A program made the translations under genes and the position numbers. A stretch of 64,000 nucleotides of DNA, from contig NW_004955433.1 in the NCBI RefSeq assembly GCF_000276665.1, forward strand, positions 20,515,547 to 20,579,546, written 5' to 3'. Origin of the DNA: Chinchilla lanigera. Taxonomy: Eukaryota > Chordata > Mammalia > Rodentia > Chinchillidae. Positions 24,351 to 35,883 of this stretch are shown here, in pieces; the stretch's first letter is position 1; each line of letters begins with the position of its first letter. The notes beneath the pieces are model-generated. The model did no database searches, was not told where the DNA came from, and worked only from the letters and a program-made list of their open reading frames with translations.

Positions 24351-24576
24351 TGCTTTTTGCTCTTGCTCTTAATAAGATAAAAACCCATCGCATTTGGTTA
24401 TACTTAAGGTTTTCTCTTCACTGCTAATTTTGAGCATTATCATTATGATGGGCCTTAGTAGTGTGCTTTTTGCTCTTGCTCTTAATAAGATAAAAACACA
24501 TCACATTTGGTTATACTTAAGGTTTTCTCTTCACTGCTAATTTTGAGCATTATCATTATGATGGGCCTTAGTAGTG
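24351..24576. repeat. 113-bp tandem duplication
   Basis: Two adjacent 113-base copies, 24351-24463 and 24464-24576, each starting 'tgctttttgctcttgctc'. I see only two differences (c/a in 'aaacccatc' and g/a in 'atcgcattt'), so the event is much younger than the LINE sequence it duplicates. Confidence 0.95.
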
Positions 24577-25062
24577 TGCTTGGGGCTCATTGTGCTTCTT
24601 CAACTTGCTTTTCATTTTAATGCGGGTTAAAATTTAGCAGCATTTATTTTTTAAAGTACATTTTCTATGTCTTCGTCCTACCTCTGCAGGTATAACTTCA
24701 CATATATTTTGTCACGGGAACATAATTTATAACACACTAAAGATTTTATTCCAATTCTACATTTCTGTTAACTTTTTGATAATGCCCATTGTTTTATCTT
24801 CAAATCCACTATTATTTTTTCTGTAATATCTTTTATAAACATTACTGGGTGTGTATTTTACACATTGTATCATAATTTTAATCTCTATAAATTTAATCCC
24901 TATATTTTATACCATCAATGTGTTCATTTATATTTGGACACATAACTAAATTGTAGTTATAATAAGCACTTTCAAATTATTTTCTATGAGTTTTAATACT
25001 GTGTTCCGTCTACATTAATTTCAGTTTATCTTCTCATTGTAGGATTTTAGGTATTATTCCCT

Positions 25063-25160
25063 TCCTTTCTTCCTTCTTCCGTCCTTCCTTCTCTCCTTTC
25101 TTCCTTCCTTCCTTCGTTTCCTCCTCCTTTCCCTTCTCCTCCTTACTTTCTTTCTTTTGT
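25063..25160. repeat. (CTTC)n / (CCTT)n pyrimidine tract
   Basis: Imperfect tetranucleotide repeats 'ccttcctttcttccttcttc' and similar, inside the antisense LINE segment. Confidence 0.9.
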
Positions 25161-25224
25161 TAAGTCTGGCTATCTTTTGTATACCTTATGTTGTGAATCT
25201 TTTATGTTGTTACTGGATTTTTTG

Positions 25225-25345
25225 TTACTATAATTTTGTTTGTTTGTTTGTTTGTTTCCAGTACCAGGAATCAAACTCACGACCTTGCACTTGCTAGGCA
25301 GGCACTGTGCCACTGACCTATATCCCCAGCCCCTGACTATAAATA
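25225..25345 (-). mobile_element. ID-type SINE, antisense
   Basis: (GTTT)n, the reverse of the A-rich tail, is followed by 'ccagtaccaggaatcaaact' (antisense B box) and 'gacctatatccccagcccc' (antisense A box/start). Flanking 'actataa' at about 25228 and 25337 is a plausible short target duplication. It is inserted in antisense LINE sequence. Confidence 0.88.
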
Positions 25346-25560
25346 TTTTAAACTGTGTTCAGGGACGCAGTTATGTAACTTCATGGTTTAGTGCTTCCAG
25401 GCTTTACTTTCATAACTTCTTATGTGAAAATAGATCAGTGCTTTAATCTAGAATTATTCCTCTGTGTAGTATACTCAGTGGTCTACGAATCATAAATTTT
25501 TTCAGTCCAAATACTGAGAAAGACCTGACTTCCTCGCTGAATGTCACCAGTTTCACATCT

Positions 25561-25790
25561 TTTCTGGTAGTTCTTTTTCTGGTCTCAAATTGTTTCCTCA
25601 TGAAAATACAATCCATGGAGCCCCTTTGGCAGATATGTGTGGTGCCTCTCTGTGGTAGCTGACTTCTCTGTCCTTTGATCCTTTTATGATCTCTGTTGAT
25701 CAGTACATTTCACATAGTCTCCCTGTTTCTGCCATTCAGGACCTGTGTCCTCTTCCTCCAGGAAATAAATTCTGCCATTTGAAGGCCTTC
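25561..25790. other. Unannotated sequence between LINE segments
   Basis: Probably more antisense LINE by position, but no block matches well enough to call. Confidence 0.35.
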
Positions 25791-26310
25791 CTTCCTAGCT
25801 GCATCCATTTTACTATAAATGTCTCATGTATATCCTCTTTATGGCTGAGTAGTGCTCCATTATATGAAAAAATGTTCAATGTCATTGGTCATTTGACAGA
25901 TGCAAATTAAAAAAACACTGAGATTTCATCTCACCCCAGAAAGAATGGCTACCATCAGGAAACCAACAAATAATAAATACTTGCAGGACTAGGTGTAAAA
26001 AAGAACATTTCTTCAGTGTTAGAGGGAGTATAAATTAGTGCAACCACTGTGGGAATCAGTGTAGAGATTCCTCAAAAAGCTAGGCTTAGCATTCTCATTT
26101 AACCCAGTTATTCCCCTTCTGTGTGTCTTCTCAAAAGAATGAAAAACATCATACCACAGCGGCATATGTGTACCCATGTTTATAGCAGAACAATTTGTTA
26201 TAGCTAAATCCTGGAAACAGTCCAAATGCCCATCAATGGAGGAATAGATAAAGAAGATGTTGTTTTTTCTTTTATATAATGAAGTACTACCCATCTTCCT
26301 TTTAATCAGA
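25791..26310 (-). mobile_element. L1 ORF2 3' end with 5' inversion
   Basis: 25791-25866 reads antisense ('atggctgagtagtgctccat', the reverse of the L1 'actactcagcc' block). From about 25868 the sense strand appears: 'cagatgcaaattaaaaaaac', 'gagatttcatctcacccc', 'ccatcaatggaggaatagat', ending 'gaagtactaccc' near 26290. In L1 order the sense part is upstream of the antisense part, so on the minus strand this is a 3' segment with its 5' neighbour inverted. It is not coding. Confidence 0.75.
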
Positions 26311-26749
26311 GAACTCCAAACCTAGAAGTTTGTAGAGATAATCCTTTTTTAAAATATATTACACATATTTAATGCATACTATATTTAATTCAATTAAGAG
26401 GGAGAAAGATCAAAAATTATTAACTACTAATTCTCAAAAATATAGTTTATAGATCCATTAGAGATGGATCTTTTCATTACATGAATGAAGACTCGGATGT
26501 ATGTTGGCCACTCTCCATTTATGTTCTGTAAACTACTAGTTGCAGAACTTGTTGAACAAAATGTTATGGGCTAAGAGGGACATAGCATGGATTGTGAACA
26601 TGTAGTGTACAATACTGGAAACTGAAGAAAATTTCAATTTTTTCACTGGTAATAGTTATCTGTGTCTGGACACACTAAGAGAATGTTAACAGAAGAAAAT
26701 GTCATCAGTTATATGAGTCAGACAACTATTTTGTGTCTGTTTTTGTTTG
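26311..26749. other. Unannotated sequence
   Basis: No recognised element. Confidence 0.4.
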
Positions 26750-26750
26750 T

Positions 26751-26870
26751 TTTAAAGCTATGGTCTGTCTATGTTTCCTGTGCTGGCTTCAAATGCATGG
26801 GGTCTAAGGATTCTCCATTCTCAACTTCTGGAGTAACATGGGCTAAACTGATGTACCACCCTGCATGGTC
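26751..26870 (-). mobile_element. Old B1-like monomer, antisense
   Basis: 'aaagctatggtctgtctatg', 'cctgtgctggcttcaaatgc' and 'atgtaccaccctgcatggtc' follow the antisense B1 order ('gagacagggtctcactatg', 'caggctggcctcaaactc', 'gtgcaccaccatgcctggc'). High divergence indicates an early insertion. Confidence 0.6.
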
Positions 26871-26884
26871 TCAGACGCCTATCT

Positions 26885-26992
26885 CACATGTTAAGTGTCT
26901 TACCCAAGAGTACATAAAGCATAAGAGCAAAGATTCAAAATTAGATCTCTTAAATCCAAAGGGCAGGGCTCTTTGTTTTACTAGATTACAAT
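26885..26992 (-). repeat. MIR SINE fragment, antisense
   Basis: 'ttaagtgtcttacccaagag' (consensus 'ttaagtgacttgcccaagg'), 'aagagcaaagattcaaaatt' and 'gggcagggctctttgtttta' match antisense MIR in order. Confidence 0.65.
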
Positions 26993-27014
26993 AAATAGCA
27001 TTATTTGTGCTCTT

Positions 27015-27199
27015 AAAATCATCTCTTGTGCTGGGTATGGTGGCTCACGCCTGTAATCCCAGCACTCGGGAGGGTGAGACAGGAGGATTGCCATAAGAGA
27101 TCAAGACCAGCCTGGGCTACATAGTAATTTCAAGGCCATCCTGTGCTACATAAAAAGACCCTGATTTAAAAAAATAAAATAAAATAAAATAATCTCCTG
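27015..27199 (+). mobile_element. B1-type SINE with target-site duplication
   Basis: 'ctgggtatggtggctcacgc', 'gtaatcccagcactcgggag' and the paired modules 'gaccagcctgggctacatag' / 'ggccatcctgtgctacataa' identify B1, followed by an (AAAAT)n tail. Flanking 14-base repeats (27015-27028 and 27186-27199, 'aaaat(c/a)atctc(t/c)tg') have two mismatches. Confidence 0.93.
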
Positions 27200-30100
27200 T
27201 TATTGGATTATAGGTTAGGTGATCAAGGTGCATAAAATCAAACTCCTGGTGTTTATTTGGATAGTAATATATGTACCTGAGTGCATAAAATTCTACATCC
27301 AGAAGACAGTGGAACTTTCGACCATGCTTCTTATGCTAAGATTTCCATCAACAAATGATTTTCTTGCTTTAAATTTAATGGTAACTCCATTCAAGCAGAA
27401 AATAGATTTGAAGACAATGAAAAATGCACCACTTTATTTCCCTAAGGCCTCCTCTGCACGGTAGGCCTTGAGCAAAACCAATTTTATCAGGAGAGACAAA
27501 CAACCAAGTTAATTTTCAAATGCAAAAATTTATTGTTTTTTTTCTAAATTATTTTACTAAGTATTGATTTCCTAATTCTTAGTGTGCATCTTCAACTCAC
27601 AAGGCTCAGTGTAGAATCCTTAGACGCCATGCATTTGAAGCCACATTGCTTACATTCTCACACCAAAATTCATAATCAAAATCAAACGGGGAAATAATCT
27701 CACCATGGTGTCATTTTTTTGTCATGAATAAGACTAGAATACACTTTTTTGTAATGAATAAGAACCCAAAATTAAAACATTGTAAGTAGTAACCTGATCC
27801 AGTGATTGTTTTTCTTCCAAAATGGGAAAATTGATTTTTTAAAAGTTATACATCTTATTTTTTCCTTCTTTTGCTTTTAAAATAAATTTTAAAAAAAATT
27901 ATACATCTTATTTCTATTTTTATGTGGTCATCTTGTTTTAGATAATTTTCATTATGCTGTCATATGTATGTCATATATATATTTGTATGCATATAAAAGA
28001 ATATATTTGTTGAGTAATAATTATTTTTAACTCAATCATTTCCAAAATGACAAAATGTACACAGTTTATAAGCAATGATGTTAATTATAATGACAATACA
28101 TTCATCTCAAGACCCAAGTTATTCCTGATCTTCAAGAAAAACTTAGAAGATCTGAGCAAGTGGGGCCACGGTTGCTTCCGGTGGGTTTTATGATATCCTT
28201 ATCCTCAAAAGCTACTGAATGAGGGAAAAAAGACAGTTGAATTGCTGCAGTCTGATAGATCAAACTATATTTCATGCCCATAAAGATAAATCAAAAATCC
28301 ATGAGAATGGAACTGAAAAGAAATCATATACAAGTAGAAAGGGGAGGTAAGTTAAGAAAACAAAAAGATTAGGATTCAAAAGTATACCTGTGGATTATCA
28401 AGACTGTCTATTGCTGATTTTCCTTCAGTGCTTGGCGCTTCTTAAATACAGTAACTTAAATAACTGGAGACAAGGGCACCAATAGGAGCCTGTAAGATAA
28501 ATCTAATGTTTACATGTCTTTGGTTGGCCCACAAAGTGTTTCAAAGATTATGAAACTCAGCTTCATCCTCCACATAGAGAAAAATTTGCTAAAAAAGCAA
28601 CTGTATTATTGTATGATACACATTTTATATGTTGTGTGTATTATCTTTTAAGCAGCACAAGGTGCATGTTTTGCAATTGAAAATTTTCAGGGTTCACTGT
28701 AGCTCTACAATCAGTCTGCTTAACTTATATCATTAATTTGACTAGGCTGTGATGCATACAAATTCTGTGGCATTTGAACTTCAAGGTAGCCCCTTGGTTT
28801 TTAATGAGATGAAGATGGAGATTGTGAAAGTTTGGAATGTTCCTAGCATTGAACAGTTTCCAGGTTATAACAATACCAATGCCACACAGATCACACCCTG
28901 TGCATCAAGCGCTTAAAGTAAATGTTGTGCTCTTGGGCCCAAGGAAAGTTGGATGAAGGTAGTTTATTTGGTAATACGTCATCAGGGAATAGGTACACAG
29001 ACATGATAAGAGACAGAGAGAAGCAGTAAATGCCAATTAAAATAAAGACTAGAGCATCACTCTCAGTGGGCCATTTTTCTTAGTGAATGTGAAAATTTAC
29101 TTTCTGAGAGAAAACAGAAGTATATATTTATTCATCAGATCTTGTTCTCATTGGCCAAGATGGCCTCCATAAGCTCATAATTTTTAGTTTGCACATAAAT
29201 TTTTGCACAGCATTTATCTATGACGGTCCCACCTATACATAGCAAAGATGCCTTTGGGCAAGAAATAAAAATTTTTATAACATAAGCCAAGACAATGGAC
29301 TGTTTATGTTGCTCCTGTAAGAAGCTAGACAACTACTACCTGAAAACAGATTTCAGGGGTAGCCAAGAGTGTTGTGAACTTATGCGCGAGAACTCCAGGT
29401 GCAATATGCTTGGTGTGATGGGTTGGTATTGTGAACCTCATCATTTGGCTACCACATTCGTGCTTCCTGGAGGCAAATTCCAAACAGCCCCTCAAGCACT
29501 GCAGCACACTGCTCACCTAAAAGCAAAGTCACAATCCGACCATTCTAATGGTGAACGCAAGGTACATTACCAGGCAATAAATTTGTGGGGAAAAATGGAA
29601 TCATTGCATTTTCCCTTTCAGATTAATAAGTTGCATTTAAGGGACTGATGGAAGTCAGTGTAACTTTTTCCTCTCTTAGATTTTCTTTATAGCTCATTAG
29701 TGCCTTCTAGCTCTTAAAATGGTCTTAATTGTCAGCAAGTCTGAGGCAATCTATTTTCCTACTCTTTACCAGAAAAATATGTCCTAAAGTGGAATATGAG
29801 TACAGAGACCTCATGGCTCATGTAGCTATTGGAGAAATCTCTCTATTTTGAAAAGTAGGTCCTTTGCTGATGTGCTCCCAAGACAATTTACCTATTCTCC
29901 CTTAAGTGATCTGCTAGATCGCCTGATTATTATAACAAAGACTATAGAAACAGGGCACTTAGGATGATATGCAGCTTCCATTGTCACATTTTTGTACTAT
30001 CTGTGCAACCAGGGTAGAATGACAGCCTATTAGAGCCCTGTGACATTCACCTGCTAATTAGACAGTTTTCAAGAGTTTAGGTTTTTTAATAAACATTTAA

Positions 30101-31761
30101 AACCGAATTCATTATTTTGCTCAGGTTAAAGCTGCTAATTTTCCTGCCTAAATGATATCTACATTGTTTTCTCTGTATGATGACAATAGGCTACTGAAAC
30201 CTGAGGGACTTTTAAAGTGTCAGGAGCACACAGACTGTCTCACACATGAGTTCCTCTCTGTCTTGAGTATGAGGAGCTGACATATTCAGAAAGCCTTTGG
30301 GAGTCAATGGAGCAACAAATAACCTACACTTGGCAAGAGGTTATATTGCCTAGAAGACCTTGGGCCCAAGTGTGAAAGGAAATTCTCTGGACTCTTCAAC
30401 TGAATTTTTGCTACTCTTCGAAGCAAAATGTGTGATTATATCTCATCGTTTGGTTTCAAAATATCAACTTCCTTATATTTAAAACAAGGACAATATTATT
30501 CTTGTTCGTATATGGTATAATCAAGGAAAACAAATATTTTAATTTTTGGTCATACCACAGTATAAAGATAGCAGGTTAAAGGACAGTAAGGTGCTTTATA
30601 AATGTAAAAGAATTATCTGTATGGAGGGTCTTGTGGATTTTGGAACTTCACAAGAGATGTAAGTCATGTTTCCAATTCATGCACTGTATGATATAAATTA
30701 TACGATTTTTAAATGTTCCCTTGGGCACTTCTGGTCATTTTTCACTACTTCAAAAGATCCTGTTCATTCAGTTAACTCACTTTTAAAAATCAATGATGAT
30801 GCACCAAAACTAACAATGTTGTTGACAATGCTAGTTATGATATATTTTTACATGAACATTATAATTTTAAAATAATATTAGTATCTGTTGTTCTTAACAA
30901 TGATCAAGTAAACATGGCTTATGCTTTATTGTGCTTTATTTTGTTTGTGAAGCTCTTAAAAAACTCCACAAATTTGGCTTGCATAATTAACAATATGAGT
31001 TTTCAGAAGTTGAACCAGATGTGCCTGAGTTCAAAGCCATCGCTGATTCTTCTGTCACCCTGATGATTGCACCACCATCCTTTCAATCTGACATTTTATA
31101 CATCTTACCCCCAATCAAGTGGGAACTTCATCCTTCCGAATGCCACTGCAATTTCCAGAACATCTGGAGACTCCACAATCTCACCAGGATATTTTTTATT
31201 TGTGTTGGCCCATATTGGAAGATATCTGTGACTTATCAGCCAGGATACTACAAAAAGGAATAAAGATCCCCATAAAGTGACAGATATAGAAAATATCTAT
31301 GATGGCAGGGGAAATTTTGTCCTCAAAATACTGAAATGTATAATTTCTCAAAACAGACTCATTACAATAAAGTTGTTTTTAAATTAAAACAATTCACACT
31401 AATGTTGGTTCTTAACTGTGTAGTTTAAAAGGCCCATATAGGTCTATCATTATTTGCCACAAATAGTCACTAAAAATAGGATTGGCTCACTTTTAGGGCA
31501 GTAAACTGCCTTACTATGGAAGAATAAACTCACCAAATGGGGCTAATGTTAGGCAATTTTATACTATTATGGTGAATTAGATTTAATACTCCTTATTTTC
31601 TTTGCTGTTGATGAGTAAGAGTGAGTTTCTTAAGTCCTGTTTCCTGGAAACATCAGTTTCATTGGATTTCAACATGCATAAATTTTATTGAGCTAAGAGG
31701 CAGCTCACATGCTGATGCTCGGAGTCAATCTGGAACGAGGTGAGCAGCTATAGCGGCATAT
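27200..31761. other. Long repeat-poor stretch
   Basis: About 4.5 kb without a SINE, LTR or LINE that I recognise. Open frames at 29295-29648 (+, 117 codons) and 31021-31263 (+, GTG start) have no domain. The block at 30030-30210, with several TAAT-type homeodomain cores, is the part I would check first for conservation. Confidence 0.4.
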
Positions 31762-32119
31762 CCTCCTGTCAGGGTTTTTGTCTGGATGTCCCCCCACATC
31801 CTCATGCAGTCATGGGGTGGGTTTCTAGATTTATAATTGATCCATAGTCCAATGCTGGGATTATAGGTGTGAGTGCTACACCTGCCTCTGGGGCGGACAC
31901 CTTGCATAGTAAGGGAGAGAAAGAGGCTGTTTGCCACCACTCCTCCCTTTCGCTCTTCCTGCTTTTGCTGTCTTCGGCCACCATGAAGAGTTACCCTCCG
32001 CCATGTGTCACTCTATATGGTCTACAAACAGTAAGCTAAATAAACCTTTCCTTCCTTAATTCTAGGTGTCAGATATTTTGTCTCAGCAAGAGACAGTATA
32101 AAGTAACCAAGACACCTCC
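31762..32119 (+). mobile_element. MT/ORR1-like MaLR solo LTR with exact 5-bp TSD
   Basis: The LTR runs 31767-32114, from 'tgtcagggtttttgtctgg' to 'agtaaccaagaca', TG to CA. It is flanked on both sides by 'cctcc' (31762-31766 and 32115-32119). It carries 'gctaaataaacctttcc' as a likely polyadenylation signal region. There is no internal sequence, so this is a solo LTR left by recombination. Confidence 0.88.
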
Positions 32120-32869
32120 ACTATCACCAGATAATGATGGATAAGTCCCCTGTCATGTCTTTTTCATCATCCTCTTACTGTGGTCTGTCTGTCAAAAACA
32201 TCAAGATATATTTAAGTGAAAGAAAAGGTTGGCAATGATCTTCAAAGTAGGAATGTTTCCCAAAACTCACTTCGCTTTCAAAGCAGGTGTCTTGCTCTTT
32301 GCTCATGATCTAAGAAGTACTTTCTCAGTGCTGGAAGCAGAAAACAATTGTGATTCAGGCATTTACTGATTTCTCCTCAGTTTGCAAGTGCTAAGGCAGT
32401 GCAGGAGCCTCAAAACAAATTAATTAATTTAGTCTACAATCAAGTTCACATTTTTATGTGAGTTACCATAGTATATAGGTATCTAACTGAAGAGGTAACA
32501 GGTAAGAATATTTCTCTTACTAATACTGAAAAAATGTGAATGAGACAAGAATTCCAGCCTCCACAAACACCTAAAGTCTCCCCATGATTCCTAGTTTATA
32601 TATATACAAGCCAGCAAATCACCTTATTTTCACGTCCTTATTTCATCTTAACTCAGCACACTGAAAATCTCATCTTCTCTCTTGCTTCACCACATTTGTT
32701 CAGTTTTAGTAACTCAGGTGCACTTTTTCTTCTTTTTAAATCCATAGTTGCATTTTTATCTTCCTTTTGGATTGTTTTTACCTCAATTCTTCATATGATT
32801 GCATTCTTCTGTTATATTCTATTTCAGCTCTAAATCATTGTCTTATATTGTTATTCGTGAATGATTACG
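32120..32869. other. Unannotated sequence
   Basis: No firm element. 32580-32800 has the pyrimidine-rich character of L2 sense strand but no diagnostic block. Confidence 0.35.
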
Positions 32870-33120
32870 CTTTACACATTGCCCTCATCTTCGTCATTAT
32901 AACTAGCCTACATAGGATTTCTTCCTAATTTATATTAATTTTCACATTAGCTTGCACTCATGTGATTACCCTTCTAACCTTGCATATTCCAACTCTAATC
33001 AAATACATATGCACACACAGACACATACATACCTAACTAATTTTAAAGTAAGATGTTGCTCTCTATAACTTTAGTCCCTGGTATGTTGCCTCTTACAATT
33101 AGCACTCAACAAATATATAA
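32870..33120 (+). mobile_element. Possible L2 LINE 3' end
   Basis: 'gtccctggtatgttgcctct' and 'ttagcactcaacaaatatat' resemble the L2 3' terminus ('cctggcacatagtaggtgctcaataaat'). The upstream match is weak. Confidence 0.4.
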
Positions 33121-33389
33121 AAAAGAGCTAATTTAAAACAAAAATGTGAGCATGCAGCATGAGCAAGAAATAGAGGTAGGAATTAACATTGGAAATTCAG
33201 AGGAGTGGAAACTATGAGAATGGCTCAGACAGTTTAGGGTTCAGAACAATAATACTTATGTAGAATAAGTAGAGTGTGTATGAATGAGAGGCAGTGATAC
33301 TAAGGATGCATCAGAGAGCTTGAAATGAAATGCAAACAGAAAACAGAACAGACATCCAAGAACAGTGGCTATTTTCAAAATGTGTGGCA
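33121..33389. other. Unannotated sequence
   Basis: No recognised element. Confidence 0.35.
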
Positions 33390-33837
33390 TATAATTGGAC
33401 TACCAGAGGAGAAAAAAGAATACAGCAGAAGAGATATTTAAAGTTATAATTACTGAGAATTTTTTCAAAGTTAATTACAAAAACCAAACAGTAGGTTTTG
33501 TAAATCTCAGAAAACATCAAGCGAGAGTAACACAAATCTCCCATCATATCATGTGTAACTATGGAAGATCACAAAAAAAAGTATATTGAAAGAAGCTAGG
33601 AGAAAAGCAGTTGAGTATCTCGAAAATTGCCGAGAAAACAATTACATCAGATGTGTTTTCAGAAACTGTACAGGCAGTAAAAGGGAAAGGAATGAAATAT
33701 TAGGAAAAATAAGAACTTCTGATCTTGAATTCTACGTCAATGAAATGATATTTTAAAAATGAAGGAAAAAAGCCTTTTTGAGAAAGTAAAGATTGAAAGA
33801 TTCATTCCCAACAGATCTACCTAAAGAATCCTCTCTT

Positions 33838-33962
33838 AAAGAGGTTTTCAGAAGGGGCTGGGGATTTAGCTCAGCGTCAAAAGCGTCTGCCTGGCAAGCA
33901 CAAGGTCGTGAGTTCGGTTCCCGGTACCAGAGAAAAAACAAAAAAAAAAAAGAGGTTTTCAG
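33838..33962 (+). mobile_element. ID-type SINE inside L1M, with TSD
   Basis: 'ggggctggggatttagctca' is followed by a B box 'ggtcgtgagttcggttccc' and an A-rich tail. The direct repeat 'aagaggttttcag' flanks it (about 33839-33851 and 33950-33962). A 71-codon open frame through it is incidental. Confidence 0.93.
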
Positions 33963-34752
33963 GGAGGATTTAATCTCAAAAGATCAAAATCTGAATCCAC
34001 ATCAATAAAGGAAAACCATACCAAAGGAAGAAAGCAAAGAAAAATAACATATATTTTTATATGAGGTGGTGTAATGCTATAAGAACACAGGTTTAGTAAA
34101 ATTATATATTGGAAAAGCAAGGGTAACCCCTAAGAATTAACAAGAAAATATATTAATATGATAAGTACATAGATAAAAATACAACAATCTACATGTATTA
34201 ATAAAAAACATAGAAGATATAAATTGTGGAGTAGGGAAGAAATAAAGAAAAATGCAAAAACTAGAGAATTTAAAACATGGTTAAAATTAATCCGAATATG
34301 TCAACAACCACTTTAAAGTGAATGAACTAAACATATCATTTAAACCTTAAGGCTTACTACAGTAGATTTTAAAAAGGAAAGACCATGATGTTTATTTGTT
34401 TATAATATCCCAATTTAAATACAAAACTAATATAGATTAGGAATAAACAAATGGCAAAATTTATGTCATACTAGCACTAATCAAAAAAAAAGCTAGATTA
34501 TCAAACAATAGAGCATTAAATTATGTCATATAAAAACAGATACCATAGGATAAATAAGTAAATACACCTTTATAAATAAAAATTCCAACACCTCTGTCAA
34601 TAATTGATATATTAGTAAGACAGAAAATAAGTAAGGAAATAGGTTATTGTCCAGACCTATCAATCAACTTGACCTAATTAACATTTAGAGGAATATCTGT
34701 TCCAGTAATAGCAGTGTATGCATTCCTCCCATGCACTCAAGGAACATTAAAC

Positions 34753-34882
34753 AATATAAAGTAAAGGGGCTGGGGATTTAGCTCAGCGGCAAAGCGCCTG
34801 CCTGGCAAGCGCAAGGTCGTGAGTTCGGTTCCAGGTACCAGAGAAAAACCAAAAAAAAAAACCACACAAAATATAAAGTAAA
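34753..34882 (+). mobile_element. ID-type SINE inside L1M, with TSD
   Basis: Body 34766 onward with 'gctcagcggcaaagcgcctg' and 'ggtcgtgagttcggttcca', then an A-rich tail. A perfect 13-bp duplication 'aatataaagtaaa' lies at 34753-34765 and 34870-34882. It splits an L1M ORF2 segment, so the L1 is older. Confidence 0.94.
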
Positions 34883-35507
34883 TTATGGGCAATGAAAGCA
34901 CGATAAAAAAGTTTTCTCAGATTATTATTAAATTAGACTAAATATCAAAAACAGGAGGATAGCTGAAAAATATTTAATTGGAAATTAAAAGTGCATTTGT
35001 AAATAATATGATTGTGAAAATTAAGACTAAAATAAATTGAAATATTTTACAATACATATTATACACTAGATATATAAAATTGATTTAATTAACCAAATAA
35101 AAGTGAATTTAGAAGTTAACAAAATGTGTGAGGTGCACTAAAAGCAGGTTTTAGAGGAAAATTGGTAGCATGAATAGAAAACAAAAACACTAAAATCAAC
35201 AGTGCAAGTTTCCACTTAAACTTAAAAGCAAAAAAATCTTTAAGGCATCAATCATCAAGGACAAAAATGACTCTTCAAGAAATGACCATTAACCATTGCT
35301 GTTAAGGATTTGATACAACAAAATAGTAAAACCACCTTGGAAGACTGTGTGACAATTTCTTATGAAACTCAATATAGCCTTGTAATACAGATAGGCAATT
35401 AAACTCCACAGTATTTTCCAATAATTTAGAAACCATATATTCAGAAATATCTGCACTAGTGACAATATCAGTTTTATTTATAATTGCTCAAATTTTTCTT
35501 TTTGCTT

Positions 35508-35597
35508 TTTTTTTTTTTTCTGGTACCAGGAATCGTACTCACGACGTTGTGCTTGCCAGGCAGGCACTGTGTAGCTGAGCTAAATCCCCAGCCTCTG
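35508..35597 (-). mobile_element. ID-type SINE, antisense, inside L1M 3' part
   Basis: A poly-T run (reverse A tail) is followed by 'ctggtaccaggaatcgtact', 'cacgacgttgtgcttgccag' and 'gagctaaatccccagcct'. The target duplication is unclear because the insertion is next to T-rich sequence. Confidence 0.88.
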
Positions 35598-35698
35598 TTG
35601 GTTAAGTTTTAAAACAAGGCAAGCACAGAGACTTTTAGTCATAAACTGTGGTGCATTTATACAAGGTCTAATAAAAAAAAGAGAGAGATTTAAATTTC

Positions 35699-35881
35699 AA
35701 AAATGTATTATGCTACCGGTGTGGTGGCACACATCTGTAATCCCAGCACTTAGGAGACTGAGGCAGGAAGACCACTGGGAGTTTGAGGCCAGCCTGGACT
35801 ACAAAGTGAGTTCAAGGTCATACTGAACTGCATATGTAGACTCTGTCTCAAAAAAAAGATCCCCCCTAAAAATGTATTATG
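35699..35881 (+). mobile_element. B1-type SINE with perfect 14-bp TSD
   Basis: 'gtggtggcacacatctgtaa' and the modules 'ggccagcctggactacaaag' / 'aggtcatactgaactgcata' identify B1. The repeats 'aaaaatgtattatg' at 35699-35712 and 35868-35881 are identical, placing the insertion at the boundary between L1M and the mariner remnant. Confidence 0.95.
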
Positions 35882-35883
35882 TT

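Larger units (their letters stand above)
24280..25560 (-). mobile_element. Antisense L1M-type LINE segment
   Basis: In order on the + strand: 'gatgggccttagtagtgtgc' then 'tggggctcattgtgcttctt' (common L1M antisense 'atgtgcctgggtgtgg...ttgggg'), then 'ccttatgttgtgaatctttt' (consensus 'ccagacattgtgaattt'), then after an ID insertion 'tgttcagggacgcagttatg' (consensus 'tgttctgggacacagttaag'). It contains a 113-bp tandem duplication and a CT-rich tract. Exact subfamily not determined. Confidence 0.6.
33390..35690 (+). mobile_element. Old sense L1M element, fragmented by later insertions
   Basis: 33395-33830 has the pre-ORF2 block ('ctcagaaaacatcaagcgag', 'tgaaagaagctaggag', 'cttgaattctacgtcaatga'). 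34650-34755 has the ORF2 block 'atcaacttgacctaattaac'. 35115-35260 has 'gcaggttttagaggaaaatt' and 'ctaaaatcaacagtgcaagt'. After a jump, 35330-35480 has the ORF2 3' block ('gcaattaaactccacagtat', 'agaaatatctgcactagtga') and 35640-35690 its continuation. Much of the reverse-transcriptase centre is deleted. All frames are broken. Confidence 0.72.

Noticed and set aside
29295..29648. 117-codon open frame on the plus strand
   Set aside because: It overlaps another open frame on the opposite strand, starts with a non-ATG codon and has no recognisable motif.
31021..31263. 80-codon frame with balanced composition
   Set aside because: It starts with GTG and has no recognised homology, splice context or polyadenylation support.
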